Source of the DNA: Aspidiotus rigidus
Lineage: Eukaryota; Arthropoda; Insecta; Hemiptera; Diaspididae
NCBI GenBank assembly: GCA_035079385.1
Contig: JAVHKY010000028.1
Location: forward strand, 5,084,001 to 5,148,000
Direction: 5' to 3'
DNA: 64,000 bases
Under the pieces are notes generated by a model that saw only the letters and a program-made list of their open reading frames with translations, was not told the origin of the DNA and made no database searches. Shown in pieces: positions 1-11,756 of the stretch (position 1 is the stretch's first letter; every line of letters begins with the position of its first letter). A program made the position numbers and the translations under genes.

Positions 1-660
1 TTTTTATTTAGCCGAATTATCTAAATATTTACCTTTCATTTGGATACATAACTCTTTTGTTGAAATCCCAGTACTACAAATTTTTCTTTCTATCTCAGAT
101 TATTTAGCCGCGAGTCTTAAAAAAAAATCCCTGACCTTAGCCAAAATTCCCTGACTTTTCCCAATTTTCCAGAAGCTGTCCACCCTGGAGGAAGATTGCT
201 CTGACAAACCATAAAATTACTAAAAGTAAGTCATTTGAGCAAGGCTATCTAGATAAAGTGCGATAAAACTCACGGTGAAGCAGAAGAATGTGATTAAGTT
301 TTGAGAACACGAGCCTGACCCAGAAATCGTACGTCTCATTTTGGAAAATTACTGCTCTATACTTATTGGAATGAAAATATTTGATCGTTTCAAAGGTAGA
401 GAGTTCTGTGAAAGAGAACAAAGAATACTAATACGGTCCTACGAATTGTTTTAAATCTCACGAGCATGAAGAAATTTAGATGAAGATTCGCACTGAAGAG
501 AGCGTAACTCTAAGCCTCACTCTGATTATAATCAAATAAGTATCAAGGATACTTAATTTTCGATCAAGCTGATGATAAAAGAACTTTGCTGCCCGAGAAA
601 AAGAAAAAGGAAGAGTATGCTTGCCAGGAGGCAGATCTACGACCTCCTTCCCATAAACTA
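1..660. other. Gene-free AT-rich stretch
   Basis: No open frame or recognisable domain is seen. Around 130-170 there are two short CCCTGAC units (ccctgacctt and ccctgacttttccc), which look like the edge of a simple dispersed repeat. Nothing else can be supported. Confidence 0.5.
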
Positions 661-3385
661 ATTCACTTAAATTTCATGCAGTCTTTCAAAATTCCTAGAG
701 AATGACAAACCCAACACATTCGCATCTTCTGGTACGCATAATTCTCCTTTTTCTTTCGTTTCATTTGATAATACCGTGATACACTTGCGTACCAATTCTC
801 TGTACGCAGCTGTAAAAATACAGGAGGTCGCGTTTTTTTTTTTTTTTTTACTGTTTTTTTTTTTCAACTTGAAAATTTATTCATACATTCGCTGTTGCAT
901 TCTATCGGCGTAATACATTCATTTTTTCACCCTCTCGTCACCGCGACCTCTTCACCTCATCTAGTCGAGTATTTCAAAATTGCAAAACATGACGAAATAC
1001 ATTATAGCTATCACGGCCGTCAACTTGACTATAATCGCACTACACAACTAAATGCTTATGAACGCCGAACTTGGAATATAACTTGGGCCAAAAGATGCGA
1101 ATGAGATGTTATATCCTTTTGTGACCGTTTCTCCTTCGTGCAGGTGCAGCATCCCATCGTTACCTACGGTATTCATTAACGTCGTTGTTGCGTGAATATT
1201 ATTGCGATAATCGCGAACTCTACTGCGAATCGAGATGAGACCGCAAACGAATATTACATCTAGCTGACAATGACGGCGTATTTTTTTTTTCTTTCTCTCT
1301 CTCTCTCTCTTTGCTGTATGCATTCAATTAACACAATGTTGAGTACGAATGTTTTTCGTCAGGCAGTAACGTAAAGAACCATTAAAGAAGATATAGGAAT
1401 AAACATCGCACTGCTGCACAAACGATTCAAGGTCTAATCTCCGTCACGTCCTCCTCTTCCAATACACATTACATATTATACACACACATTTTTATACATT
1501 CACGAATGCACGTACATAATCGACGTCGCGAATTTCAGCGTGCAGTTCAATTTTCGGACAAATTTTTTTTCCTCACTCCTCGATACCTCTCGCCATCGCA
1601 CTCATCCTACGTTATTACCGTCTGTTAACCTTGAATTTGCCCAAAACGAAGACAGAACATTATTTTTCACGACACCTCTCTAAAGGTGACGACTACGACC
1701 ACCTCTTTCTGGATTGCAGCAGCAACGCTGTAAAATACACTATACTGCCATACGTCACTGCGCGTGAATAAACACGAGTGTGCTTGTGCCGGATGAACTA
1801 AAAATACCTAATTCAATTTACAAATGAAAGAACGCATTCGCTTAAAAATACTAAACGACGAGAAGGTATATTATACTTTTTCTCACACTCGCTGTAAGTC
1901 CGTGCCCAAGGTGAAGAAGAAGACATTAAAGTGCAATTCAGCAACATGATGCTTTCAAATTCACTCTTTTTTTCTCTCCCTTCTTCTTTCGACCTCTCCC
2001 GAGGCTAGTGCACGTGAACCAATGTATGTAGATAATAAACACATGTTCGAAATTAAACATTGAAATACCAGACCACTCGAAATAATATACGAACCTCAAT
2101 ACTCGAGGTGAACGCGATACACGTTCTCACAATACACTCCGTCGATTGCAATGCACACCATAACTTTCTCTCTAACTTTTCGCTACACAGCGTTCCTTTT
2201 GTTAGATCGTATTCTCAACAGCATGAGAATATGTTTTCGCCCACTTGCGAAAGAAAATGCACGAAGAAAGGGACGCCTCGAAGACAATCCTTTTCCGCCG
2301 AAAAAATTTCGCGCTCTCCGCGCAGCGTTCAGCTCTTTATAAGGTGAAGGTTGAGTCGAACAACCTTCAACAAACGAGGTTATGTCCATTAACAAGCGGC
2401 GCACACCAGAAATGCAGAAAGAATAACAAGCTATTCTCGGGATTTGATAATCATCATTACGGAACGTAATCACCGAGAATTCGGATAAATCTCTCTTTTC
2501 GTCAATTTTCGGGGACAAATTACGCGCAGCCTGTACGTGAACGGCGTAAAAATCGCGCATTCGGCATAATTACACGATTCAATTGCATCGATGAAATGTA
2601 AAAAAAAAAAAGGTTCATCGTATTCCATTCTATTTCGACTGACTGATTTCCCTCGTCTAGGTATATAGGATCGAAAAGAATTATCGGCATCGGTTGCTGC
2701 AAATTAAAACGCGTGATAACGAAATCAGTAATTCTATATCCATATCATCAATCTACTTGCAAGGTCGAATTAAGAACCGAAAATAACGGAAGAGAGAAGA
2801 ATGCATCTGACTCCGATGATTGAACGCATAATGTTCGCGTCAATGGCGCACATCGATCAAAAAACATTCCCACCAAAAAATAATAGTGGCCTTCGATACG
2901 CCCTTTTCATGCGGCGAGTAGAACGAGAACACGTCGACAAAATTTGCGCACGTCTCGGCGGTGAGCGAATGTCGAAGATTCTCGCAGGAACCGTACGCAC
3001 TACCGCTGATGCATTGTCAATCAGCTCAGATTTTCTCAGAAGAGATGATGCTCTTTTTTTTTACACCTTTCGATTTTTGTCTACGAAAACAGATGAAATG
3101 CTCAAGGCGTCACGACAATATTTTCGAGCACTTTAGGAACGTATGATTCTACAGCCGAACCCAAACGTGAAATGAATGTCTGCAGGTAGATTTGCTGACA
3201 GAAAACGAGAGTTTGGCTAGAGTCCCAAAAGAAAGAAGTTTTTCCTAAATAAAATGAGTAAATATGCAAGATCGGATGTAATTTTTTTGCACGCATTTCA
3301 GGGTCAGTGTGACGCAAAAACACTTCATGAGTGCTGTCAGGTAACATGATTTCCTAAAAATATTGCATTTCGGTTTGGGCTTATT
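661..3385. other. Non-coding stretch with T/A runs
   Basis: Only short unrelated open frames occur on both strands and none resembles a protein family. Long T runs lie at 831-862. Read on the minus strand, an AATAAA at about 880 is followed by A-rich sequence, which could be the 3' end of a minus-strand transcript, but no coding exon is visible to go with it. CpG is locally frequent (1,500-3,000), as in 20.2-23.4 kb. Confidence 0.4.
1294..1311. repeat. (CT)n microsatellite
   Basis: An uninterrupted CT dinucleotide tract directly follows a T10 run. Confidence 0.9.
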
Positions 3386-3498
3386 AGGGTAGAGTGCAAC
3401 TAAAAAGGTCCCACTTTGTCGATCACAGTTTTTCTTAAAATTGCAAAAGTTTGAATGTAGGTCCAAATTGTGATTTTTTGTATTTTGATGTATCATTA

Positions 3499-3943
3499 TT
3501 AGGGCAAGTAAAAATATTTTTCACATATTTTTTTCGCTACTAGTTATGCCTAAATAGTTCGAAAATCATCCGTTTCAGCATACCTTGGGTACCCCATTGA
3601 AATTTGATAGCACATATTTTTACATATTTTGTGAAAAAAAAATATTTTCACATATTTTCCATGTTTTCCCTAAAAGCTAATTTTAACTCGATTTCTCGCA
3701 ACTTATTGTGAAATTTTGAACATTTTTAGAGGTAATAGGCAAGGTTTTTTGTTCAACAACCATGTGTTCATCAACTGCAATCAAAGTCTTTTTTAATATT
3801 TCTTTTATTAAATTGATTTTTAGAATTTTTTTTACTCAAAATGACGTTTTCTTTAAAAAAAATCATTAGCACATATTTCCACATATTTTGAGATTAAAAA
3901 AAAATATTTCGGACGGATAAAAAAATATTTTTACTTGCCCTAA
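3499..3943. mobile_element. Nested 445-bp TIR element with 6-bp target duplication
   Basis: The ends are perfect inverted repeats beginning TTAGGGCAAGTAAAAATA, flanked on both sides by TCATTA (3,493-3,498 and 3,944-3,949). The host sequence is continuous across the site in copy B, which confirms an insertion. The inside is AT-rich with many CACATATTT(T) units and no coding capacity, so this is a MITE. The superfamily cannot be assigned. Confidence 0.85.
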
Positions 3944-4210
3944 TCATTATATAAGAAAACCACCTCACCTTTCCCGTGGTAAGATTCTTTTCATGAGATA
4001 AAACCTATAAATTGAACAAAATCATAAGAAAGTGAGATCTTCATAATTTGTTCTGTGACACTTTGTAGTTTTCTCATCTGTGACAAAAAAACTTTGAAAT
4101 ACTGTAACTCATCATCTACTGGATCGATTTTCAATTTTTCTTTTTTTAATTTGACCCTTACACTCTAGTAATTAATATAAACTTATTATTTTTCATTCCA
4201 GAATGTTTTT

Positions 4211-5190
4211 GACGTGGAACACGTCTTGTATAGCGAGGAGGTATTTCTGAAAAATCGAGCATAATCGAGCGACAGATAAAAACGACAGATTTTCCATAGC
4301 ATCCCATGTTAGGTAGCAACAGATTTTAGGTAGCTAAAAAGGTAGGCCCCTGGCGAGGCGCATAGACCTTTTCAATTCTAAAGATAATCTCACTTTCTTT
4401 GAGTTTCTCCTTCACCTTCCTTCAAAGAGGTAGAGTAAGGGCCCAACGAAAGGTCACCTCAAAATATTTCTCATAGAAGACGTAAATTTTCATACCATTC
4501 CAATACAACAGCAAGACAGGGGGCGAACGAGCGGAGCGAGTGAGCCCCACGAAAGTCGATACCTCAAAATATTTCTCATAAAAGCGATACCTCACATTTC
4601 TCATAGAAGACTTGAATTTTCTCATACCATTGAATACAATAGTTGATACCTCAAAATATTTCTCATACAAGACTTATACGACGCCAAGGTAGGTAACGGG
4701 GTAAACGAGTAATATCTCACGAACACTTGACCTAGTAGAAGCCTAGACTAAAATATTTCAAAATCACTGATGAAATATAGAAGACATGAAACATGATCTT
4801 CATTTATTTGGCTATACCAGAAATTTTTTTGGACTCAGTTTTACCAGGGTACTTATACTCAACAATCATAGTTTCTAGATCTAAATCCATAAGCGCAATT
4901 AGAGAAGTAAAATTATAATATGAAACTCGAGGAATAGATAATCTCACTTTCTTTAAGCTTCTCCTTCCTCTAAGAAGGTGGGGTAGGTGGAATATAAAGA
5001 AAGTCAACCGCAAAATAGTCTTATATACTGAGATCGATATGAAATATGATCTTTATTTATCTGCGTATGCCAGAAAATTTCGAAACAAAGAACGTGTTCC
5101 ACGCCTTATCTATTCAGTTTGACTGAAAGTAAATCAATTGTGGGGGTCCAGGGGGCGGAGCCCCCCCCCAGGCGAGGCGCGGAGCGCCGA
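4211..5190. mobile_element. Second nested insertion (980 bp)
   Basis: Copy B runs without a break where this copy splits after gaatgttttt. GTTTTT at 4,205-4,210 and 5,191-5,196 looks like a target duplication. Inside are an inverted pair, acgtggaacacgt at 4,212 and acgtgttccacgc near 5,090. There are direct repeats of gataatctcactttcttt near 4,385 and 4,939. Short tandem units around cctcaaaatatttctcat recur from 4,448 to 4,670. The GC-rich motif at 4,522-4,546 lies here, and the right end is GC-rich (gggggcggagccccc, ggcgcggagcgcc). No protein is encoded. The class is unknown. Confidence 0.65.
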
Positions 5191-5445
5191 GTTTTTTCTC
5201 AAGAAAATCAAATTTTTCCAGAAGTCTAAACATTTTGCATAAATTTTACAAAACATTGTAAACTTCCATAATGCAATTTTTATTAGCCAATTCCGTAAAA
5301 ACCCGATTTTCCAATTTTCAACTTCAATACCACTTTCCTGACATGAATTTTGGACCTAACAATTTCAAGAAGGTCTTGTTGTACTCAGAATTTCATCTAC
5401 CAACTCCATACCGACAAGGTGGGATTTTTTTAGTTGCACGCTCCC

Positions 5446-6528
5446 AATTATTGTATAGGTAATCTACAAAGCAGAGGGAGAGGAGAATTATGTTCGAACA
5501 AACCAGTGGATATATAATGAATATTCCAGGAACTCATATTGAGTGAGTCAGGTGTAAGTAGAGCACTAAAGTTAAAAAATTCTTTCCATGTACTTCAGAC
5601 CAAAATTGAAGAAGAATACGGATGCTTCAGAAAGTAAGAAATCGGAACGCCGAATGAATTGAAAAAGTTTTGATAAAATTTGCTTCCATCCCAGAAACGT
5701 TTTGACATTGAAAAAAAACACGGTTTCAGAACCTGGAGCTCTAAATTTAAGGTCACGAAAATGTTCCTCCCTTGTGACATCACGCATTTCTCCAGCTGCC
5801 TCTAACTCAAAGATTGAATACGTACCACATCGCTTCCTCCTTACATAGACTACGCAAACTTGTTCTTAGTACGCTATTTTAGTAACTCCAAAGTAACCTA
5901 TAGTTCCTCATTTACAGGGCAAAATTGATGAACATCAGCGCTTTAACGCTTGGCTGCTTATGCACTCGCAACTCGGAATATTATCTGCGAGTTCAATGCA
6001 ACGCTACCGACACGAAATTGTTGTCCCCTCAAGCACACCAACGGAGAAAAAGTCAGTCTGATCGTTACCCTCGAGTTCAGAAGTTTGAAGACAACTTATC
6101 AATTTTTAAGACTCAAGGGTTCTACAAACTAACGTTATTGTAGCACCTCACAGGTGACCCGAGAACACTCGCGTACACGACTCAATCAATAAACCCGAGT
6201 TTAGCTCCTCTTACGCTTGCAACTTAGGAATTATCTGCGAATTTAGAGCAACGCTACCGACACAACATGGTCGTGATAACACGGTGTTTTTAAGAGCCCA
6301 CCACTGGAGAGGAATGCCAGGCCGATCGTTTATCCTTGAATGAAGTAAATTTTATTCGTGCAAGGATTAATCGATATAGAAACGAAGTCGAAACGTTGAA
6401 AAATTGTTCTAACAAATAAAGTTTTACATGTGCGGGTAAAGCCTTTCATTGTTTCTACATGTTTATCCTTCAGTTCAGAGAATTGACCACTGGACTTTTT
6501 AGCACCATTTTCCTCAACACGCAACTCT
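5446..6528. repeat. Dispersed-repeat cluster
   Basis: Two related blocks, about 5,938-6,030 and 6,195-6,300, share tatctgcgag/tatctgcgaa followed by gcaacgctaccgacac. A third, diverged copy lies at 34,839-34,950 (gcttggctgctcatg, then caacgctgtccatac, then atggtcgtgagaac). The open frames at 5,925-6,143 fall within the repeat and look non-coding. The rest holds nothing recognisable. Confidence 0.55.
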
Positions 6529-7075
6529 GCTATCTTTTCCGTCCCGCTTTCTTATAGAAGGAGCTAAAAGCGTTTGGAGGCTTTGCTACTCGCAGACAAA
6601 GTTTGTTTATATGCCAAAATTCTCTTTGATGACGTCATCAGACAAATTAAATTCCATAGCGAAGGGTGGTAATTCAAGTTTTAAGCTGACTAAATAAGCT
6701 AAAGCGAAACAATTTTCCATTTGCTTAATTAAGCGACTTATTAAGCGAAACAAAAGCCTAAAACCTGAAAAAAAAACAAAAACATGTTTTTTCAAACAAA
6801 AATATGTTTTTTCCAACAAAAATATGTTTGGTACTTCCAGCTTCAAGCCTTAAGCTTAAGTTTCAAGTTACAACTCATAAGTCTTGAATAAGCTTCAAGT
6901 TTAAGCGAAAAGAAATTTTATTCCACGTTTACCAAGGCGAAAAGAAATTTCATTTCAAGTTTGAGCCTTTAGCTTAAGCCCTAAAATCGAATCGCTCATC
7001 ACCCTTTCTCACAGCACACAAATACTGTAAATCATACAGGAAACCAATTTCAATAGGAGCGGTACATCACAGTAT
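6529..7075. repeat. Dispersed repeat, copy 1 (interrupted)
   Basis: The sequence from ttcttatagaaggagctaaa through gatgacgtcatca to aaatcatacaggaaac recurs at 7,795-7,975. In this copy about 350 bp of low-complexity, GCTTAAGC-rich sequence (roughly 6,665-7,010) separates the blocks. Confidence 0.65.
6775..6832. repeat. Short minisatellite, 3 units of about 20 bp
   Basis: Three consecutive units follow the pattern AACAAAAAYATGTTTTTTC and lie inside the interruption of the dispersed repeat. Confidence 0.8.
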
Positions 7076-7349
7076 GGATTCGGTACCTTCATGTTCCTCT
7101 CATAATTATAGCGAGTCTAAATCAGAACTTGTAAGTGGAATGGGGACGTGTGCATTCTCACAAAATAATGTAGTTCCAAAATTAAATTTTATTCGATCTC
7201 CCTTTCCCCTCTTGTACGTAATCCCACAGTTGGAATTTTTAACAGGGATTGGGCTGCGGGTATCTTTGAAAATGTTAGCGTCCCGTTGTCCGCCATCTGG
7301 CAAAAATTTACCTACCTTAATAACGGGGGAGTAGTTTTCAAGAAATCCG

Positions 7350-7746
7350 TCTTTTAATAGGGAACCTGTTTTATCGCTGAGTTTTTCGGAAAAAACGTCC
7401 GCCGTCCGACCGGCCGGCCGGCAAAGCTGAGAGCTTGAAAATCTTTCAAGTTCTCCTTCTATAAATATCGGAGGTCGACATTTTTCTAAGACCCCCTCCT
7501 AACATATATAGCTGAGTGCCCCTATCATGTAGTTCGATAGTGGAAATTTTCACGAGTTACCCTCCCATCATAATAATATATAGCTCGAGAGTGGAAATTC
7601 TTCAACCCCCCCCCCCCACTTATATCATATATAGCTAGGGAAGCGGGGGTCTGTAACGTCGCAGTTTGATGACGTCATAGGTCAGCCTTGTGACGTCACA
7701 GTCTTCATTTTTCAGATCCCACGTGCCACATGAAACAGGTTACCTT
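7350..7746. mobile_element. MITE-like element with AGGGAACCTGTTTTAT ends, old copy
   Basis: The left end agggaacctgttttat and the right end atgaaacaggttacct form a degenerate inverted repeat. The same ends bound 46,861-47,217, where they are perfect. The interior holds about three imperfect tandem units containing atatatagct and gtggaaatt (7,480-7,660), a C13 run near 7,605, and TGACGTCA palindromes. No coding sequence. Confidence 0.5.
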
Positions 7747-7794
7747 CCCCCTCTCGTTCAACTCCTCTAAAGAACCCGTGAGTTTTTTTCTTCC

Positions 7795-7975
7795 CCGATT
7801 TCTTATACATGAAGCTAAAAGCGTTTGCAGATTCTGAAACTCGCAGATGAAGTTTGTTCTTCAACGAAAATCTTCCTTGATGACGTCATCAAACAAATAA
7901 AATCCCACAACAAACTAATTTTGGAAATCATACAGGAAACTGTTTTTAACCGGAGTGGTATCAAACCCTACGCAT
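7795..7975. repeat. Dispersed repeat, copy 2
   Basis: Uninterrupted partner of 6,529-7,075, with the same order of blocks: gctaaaagcgtttg, ctcgcaga, gatgacgtcatc and aaatcatacaggaaac. Confidence 0.65.
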
Positions 7976-9249
7976 AGTCAACTAAGAAACTTTCTCTCTA
8001 TCCTTTACGGAGGCTAGTTCTGGTGAACTAGCGCCAGAATATAAAACTAAATTGTAGAATTTGGAATTCCCACTAAAGCGTTCAATTGATAGAACTGCTG
8101 ATGTAGCCTCCACTACAAAAGAGGTTTATAAGAATTTCAAAACCTTTGCCTCAACCGTTCCAAAATACATTTGAACGCGTTGGTTTCCGTAAAACTAAGC
8201 GATGATATGCGGTCTCCATTAAGACTAATTCTTCGTCTTCAGGGAAATGGAAAACGATGACGAATTCTCATATACACCAGGTAATTCTGGTATCAAGTTA
8301 CCTATGCTTGATATTCCCATGTTGCTGTTCAATGTGTCAAGTTATTTCACTATGAGATGGGGTAATTGTTACAAGCTAAATTGATCCACTTGAATGTCAC
8401 TTTTCTTCGATATTACTGGCATAAAATGAGAAATAAAAAGAAAAAATATTCAATCGTAAACGAACTTCTTCTACGACACTAACAAGCGCAGAAAAGAAAA
8501 GATGAAAGAAAAAAACCTTACTGGTATAGCAACGTACAAAAATGAATGATTATTATTCCTAGATTATCGTATTTCACTCATCATGTAACCTCGTTTCCTC
8601 TTCTTTTTGACCATTTCGTTCCTACAATGAATGCAGATACGAAATCACATTCACCTCTCAAATCTACATAGATCATTTTTAGCTCGGAGATAATATAATA
8701 TAAAATATGATATTGGATCATGCTTTTCCTTTCATTATATGAATACCCGTTGGAACATACAGAAATCATATTTTATACTTTTGAAAGAATTTTAAAGATG
8801 GCATTTGTTTTTTCTTTTTTTTTTTTTTTTTTTCATTCTTTCTTTATTTCTCCTTTTCTTCGTCAAAATTATTCGCGCTTTCTATCTTAAATGCAAATTA
8901 ACGTACGATTTTGTCTTCTGATAACCTTTAAAAGAAAAAAATAAGATTCTGGTTTTAAGAAAATGTAGTCTTGTTCCTTGCTTTTGATGCAATATAACCT
9001 TGATAATATTGACGCTTCTTTCACGTAGAATAATTTGGCAAAAAAAAAAAAGACAATAATTTTTACTCTAGGTTTTGATTGAGAACGACATGACAGTTTA
9101 AAAGTCGTTGACATAATGTATTTACATAACAATTTTCTACTAAACGAGAAAGATGAATGAAAGAATATTTTATTACTATTGTTATTTTTCCTTTAAGATG
9201 CGCACTTACTGAAGAACTTGATGAATAGTACATAAAAAGTAAAAAAAAA
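7976..9249. other. Gene-poor stretch with one exon-like segment
   Basis: No protein homology is recognised. A small segment at 8,243-8,280 is preceded by cttcag and followed by GTAATT and contains an ATG frame (see findings). A long T-rich run lies at 8,809-8,833. The remainder is AT-rich with nothing supported. Confidence 0.45.
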
Positions 9250-11756
9250 AAACCTCATTCATTTTATTGAATACACATCAAAAATGAGTTGCAGGTGCAC
9301 TAAGATTAATTCGAAGGGCTTCGACCGAAGAGTCATTTCGCCCGATGATGTAACATAATTGTGAGGTAGAAGACAGGAAGAAGCAAGTGGATTAGATAGT
9401 GAGGGTAGGAGAGAGAGAATTTATGAATGAGTAAAGAGCTGGGAAGACAGAGAGGTTGGTGATATAGAGGCAATTGAGTGCAGCGAAAGGGCGTTGAATA
9501 TTAGAGTTGATAAGTAAAGAGTGGAGTGTTTTTTGTTGAGTGGTAAGATGTGGACATTGAAAAAGAATATGGTTCAAGTCGACCGCTATCTTGTCTTGCG
9601 GACGAAAAGGACAATCAGGAGATATGTTTGGTAAAAATGTTGCTAAATTGTACGGGAGCCTGTTGTGATTGAATCGGAGTCTGCAAATTGAGACAGTGAA
9701 TTTTCGGTTGACGTAGTTTGACAATATGTACCAGCGATAAGTGGGAATTGAGTTTTCTAGATGGAAGTATTGGGATGAGAGGGAAATGTTTTCCAAGTAG
9801 TGTCTTTGCCATTTTTCTTCGTTTTCTTCTCGGGCTATGCCTAAGAGGAAATTTGCACTAATGAATGAGTATTTAGCGGCAGACTGCGAGGAGCAAGCGG
9901 CTTCAGCTGCCGAATCAATTCATTCATTGCCCTCAATTCCCTTGTGACTGGAGATCCACATAAAAGAAGTGCTGATGTTCTCAGAGTGAAGTAGATGTTG
10001 GGGGAGGAAGCGAGTGTTAATGATAGTGGGGCTGATATTGTGACTGTAGGGTGATTCTATGATTGCATGAAGGACAGAGAGAGAATATGAAGCGATAAGG
10101 ATTTGGTTATGCGGAGAAGAAGAAGGATTAGATTGAGATACGAAGTTAAGAGCCATGAAAATAGCAGCAACTTCGCAGTCATAGGACTAGGATCCGGGGC
10201 AAAATTGGAAGTTCCTTACAACTCCCGAAAAGGAGTCGTAGAAGGCCGCACCACAACCGGAAGTCATATTTGAGCCATCGGTGTATATGATGCAGTAATC
10301 ACGGAATTGAGTTTCAATTAGTTCGGCAAATTGTAGCAGTATGGCAACCTTGTGTTTCCATGTCAAAATTTCTAACGGCCAACGATGAAAAATTTCGAAA
10401 TAGGTGAGGTATTGGTAACGATAGCCATCTATCGATGGGAGCGAGTGCAGGAGTTTGGAATATTTTTTTATAATGCGAGATAACAAAGGTTTTTTGGAGG
10501 GGATGAAGCGCCAATTACGAGAAATATTCGAAAAGGAGAAAATGAGCTTTCTATTTGTCCAGGAGGCCAAGCGAGTACAATATTTTTGTGTAAGATATAT
10601 TCTACGGAGTTGTAAGGGAGGAATTTTTGCTTCAGCTTCCATAGCAACAGTTGGTGTCGTTTTTATGGCTCCTAAAATGTAGCGAAGGGCCTGATTTTGA
10701 AGTACGTCGAGTTTTTTCAGACGAGAGGGAGCAGCGGAACCGAAGAGGAAGGCCCCGTACTCCATTTTACTACGAATAATGACTTTGTATAGCATCGACA
10801 GGATGATGGGATCACCACCCCATTCGGTGCTAGACAAGGCTTGAAGGATGTACATGGCCTGAAAGCATTTGGTACGAAGGAAGGAAATATGAATGTTCCA
10901 TGTAAGACGACTGTCCAGGTTGATGCCTAAGTACTGGAAGAAGGAACCATTTGGGATTTGTTCGCCCTTGAGGAAGATACACGCATCTGCAAGGTTGTAG
11001 GCTCTTAAGGAAAACAGAACAGAAACGCATTTTGGAATGGATAAACTCAGGAGTAGTTGGTCTAGTTTGTTTTGGAGGACGGATAAGGTGTTAGTGACGT
11101 GTAGAGTGGTGGTGGCAACTTGAGAATGAGCGTGGTAGATAACCAGGTCGTCAGCAAAGGAAAGTATGGTAGCTGGTGAACGTATGTTTAAAACAGTGAG
11201 GATATATAGATTAAATAAGATAGGGCTCAGGGACGAGCCTTGGGGAAGACCTAAGTAATTTATCCTAGTTATTGAAGGATAGTTAGCATGAGTGAATGTA
11301 AATGTTTGAGGAGACATCAATTTGAGAATGAAAGTAGAGAAATGAGGGAGAATATTCTGATTTTGTAGAGTTTGACGCAAAATTTGTAAGCTAACACTGG
11401 GAAAAGCGGAGTGGATGTCTATGAAAAGGGCGTTCAGGTATTGCTTGTCTATAAAAGCCTGATATGTGTCACTGACGAGGGAGGCGACACAGTCGATAGC
11501 ACTGCGTTTATTTCGAAAGCCGTAGCAGTTGTGTGGAATAATACCTTTTTGTTCCGACCAGTGTTTGAGTCGGGAATTCAGCATAGAGTTTTCGGATGCA
11601 TGAGGATAGGGCAATAGGACGCAGCTTTGAATCTTTTTTTGGGATAGGGATAATTTGGAAATGAGTCCATGCAGAAGGGATGACGTTGTTTCGCCACAGA
11701 CGGTTGATAATTACTAGAAGAGACTTTAGGCTAGGTAGTTCACTTCATAAACAGCA
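9250..11756 (-). mobile_element. I-group-like LINE (non-LTR retrotransposon), 5'-truncated
   Basis: Coding remnant at 11,745-9,392 plus a 3' untranslated part of about 140 bp. Just before its 3' end the minus strand has a GC-rich stem-loop (gggcgaaatgactcttcgg paired with cgaagccc), then AATAAA near 9,270. Unlike the other copies here, no clean poly(A) follows on the minus strand, so the 3' boundary is approximate. ORF1 and the endonuclease are absent, consistent with 5' truncation during target-primed reverse transcription. RNase H in the ORF places it among RNase H-bearing LINE clades (I, Loa, R1-related). Confidence 0.85.
9392..11745 (-). pseudogene. LINE ORF2: reverse transcriptase, RNase H, C-terminal Cys/His region
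   Basis: The N-terminal part reads IPIPKK..KLRPIALSSCIRKL, the usual RT entry, up to about 11,590. One frameshift there leads into a single frame that continues to 9,392. Seen in order are FIDI (first RT aspartate, near 11,420), GLPQGSSLSP, the catalytic FADD near 11,150, the RNase H motif YTDGSN near 10,280, the EVAAIF glutamate, WISSHKG, and a degenerate Cys/His tail ending DLNHILFQCP. Only two in-frame stops interrupt it: TAG at 10,187-10,189, and TGA at 9,920-9,922, where relatives have Arg (CGA). The RNase H aspartate of the usual SDSLSVL motif is Tyr (SYSLSVL). It is therefore inactive but young. Clade assignment is inference. Confidence 0.85.

Larger units (their letters stand above)
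3388..5445. mobile_element. TIR DNA transposon (non-autonomous), copy A, interrupted twice
   Basis: The left end (gtgcaactaaaaaggtccca) and the right end (tagttgcacgctccc) are inverted copies of each other, about 33 bp. Interior blocks match copy B at 28,607-29,188 in the same order: the gcaaaagtttgaatgtagg block, the gataaaacctataaattgaa block and the gccaattctgtaaaaaccc-type block. Copy B is only 582 bp. The extra length here comes from two insertions at 3,499-3,943 and 4,211-5,190. No transposase frame is visible. The short open frame near 5,271-5,462 recurs in copy B only because the DNA is repeated. Confidence 0.8.

Noticed and set aside
5271..5462. 63-codon frame recurring at 28,983-29,402
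   Set aside because: Recurrence comes from the shared TIR transposon. The two frames diverge with no sign of codon conservation.
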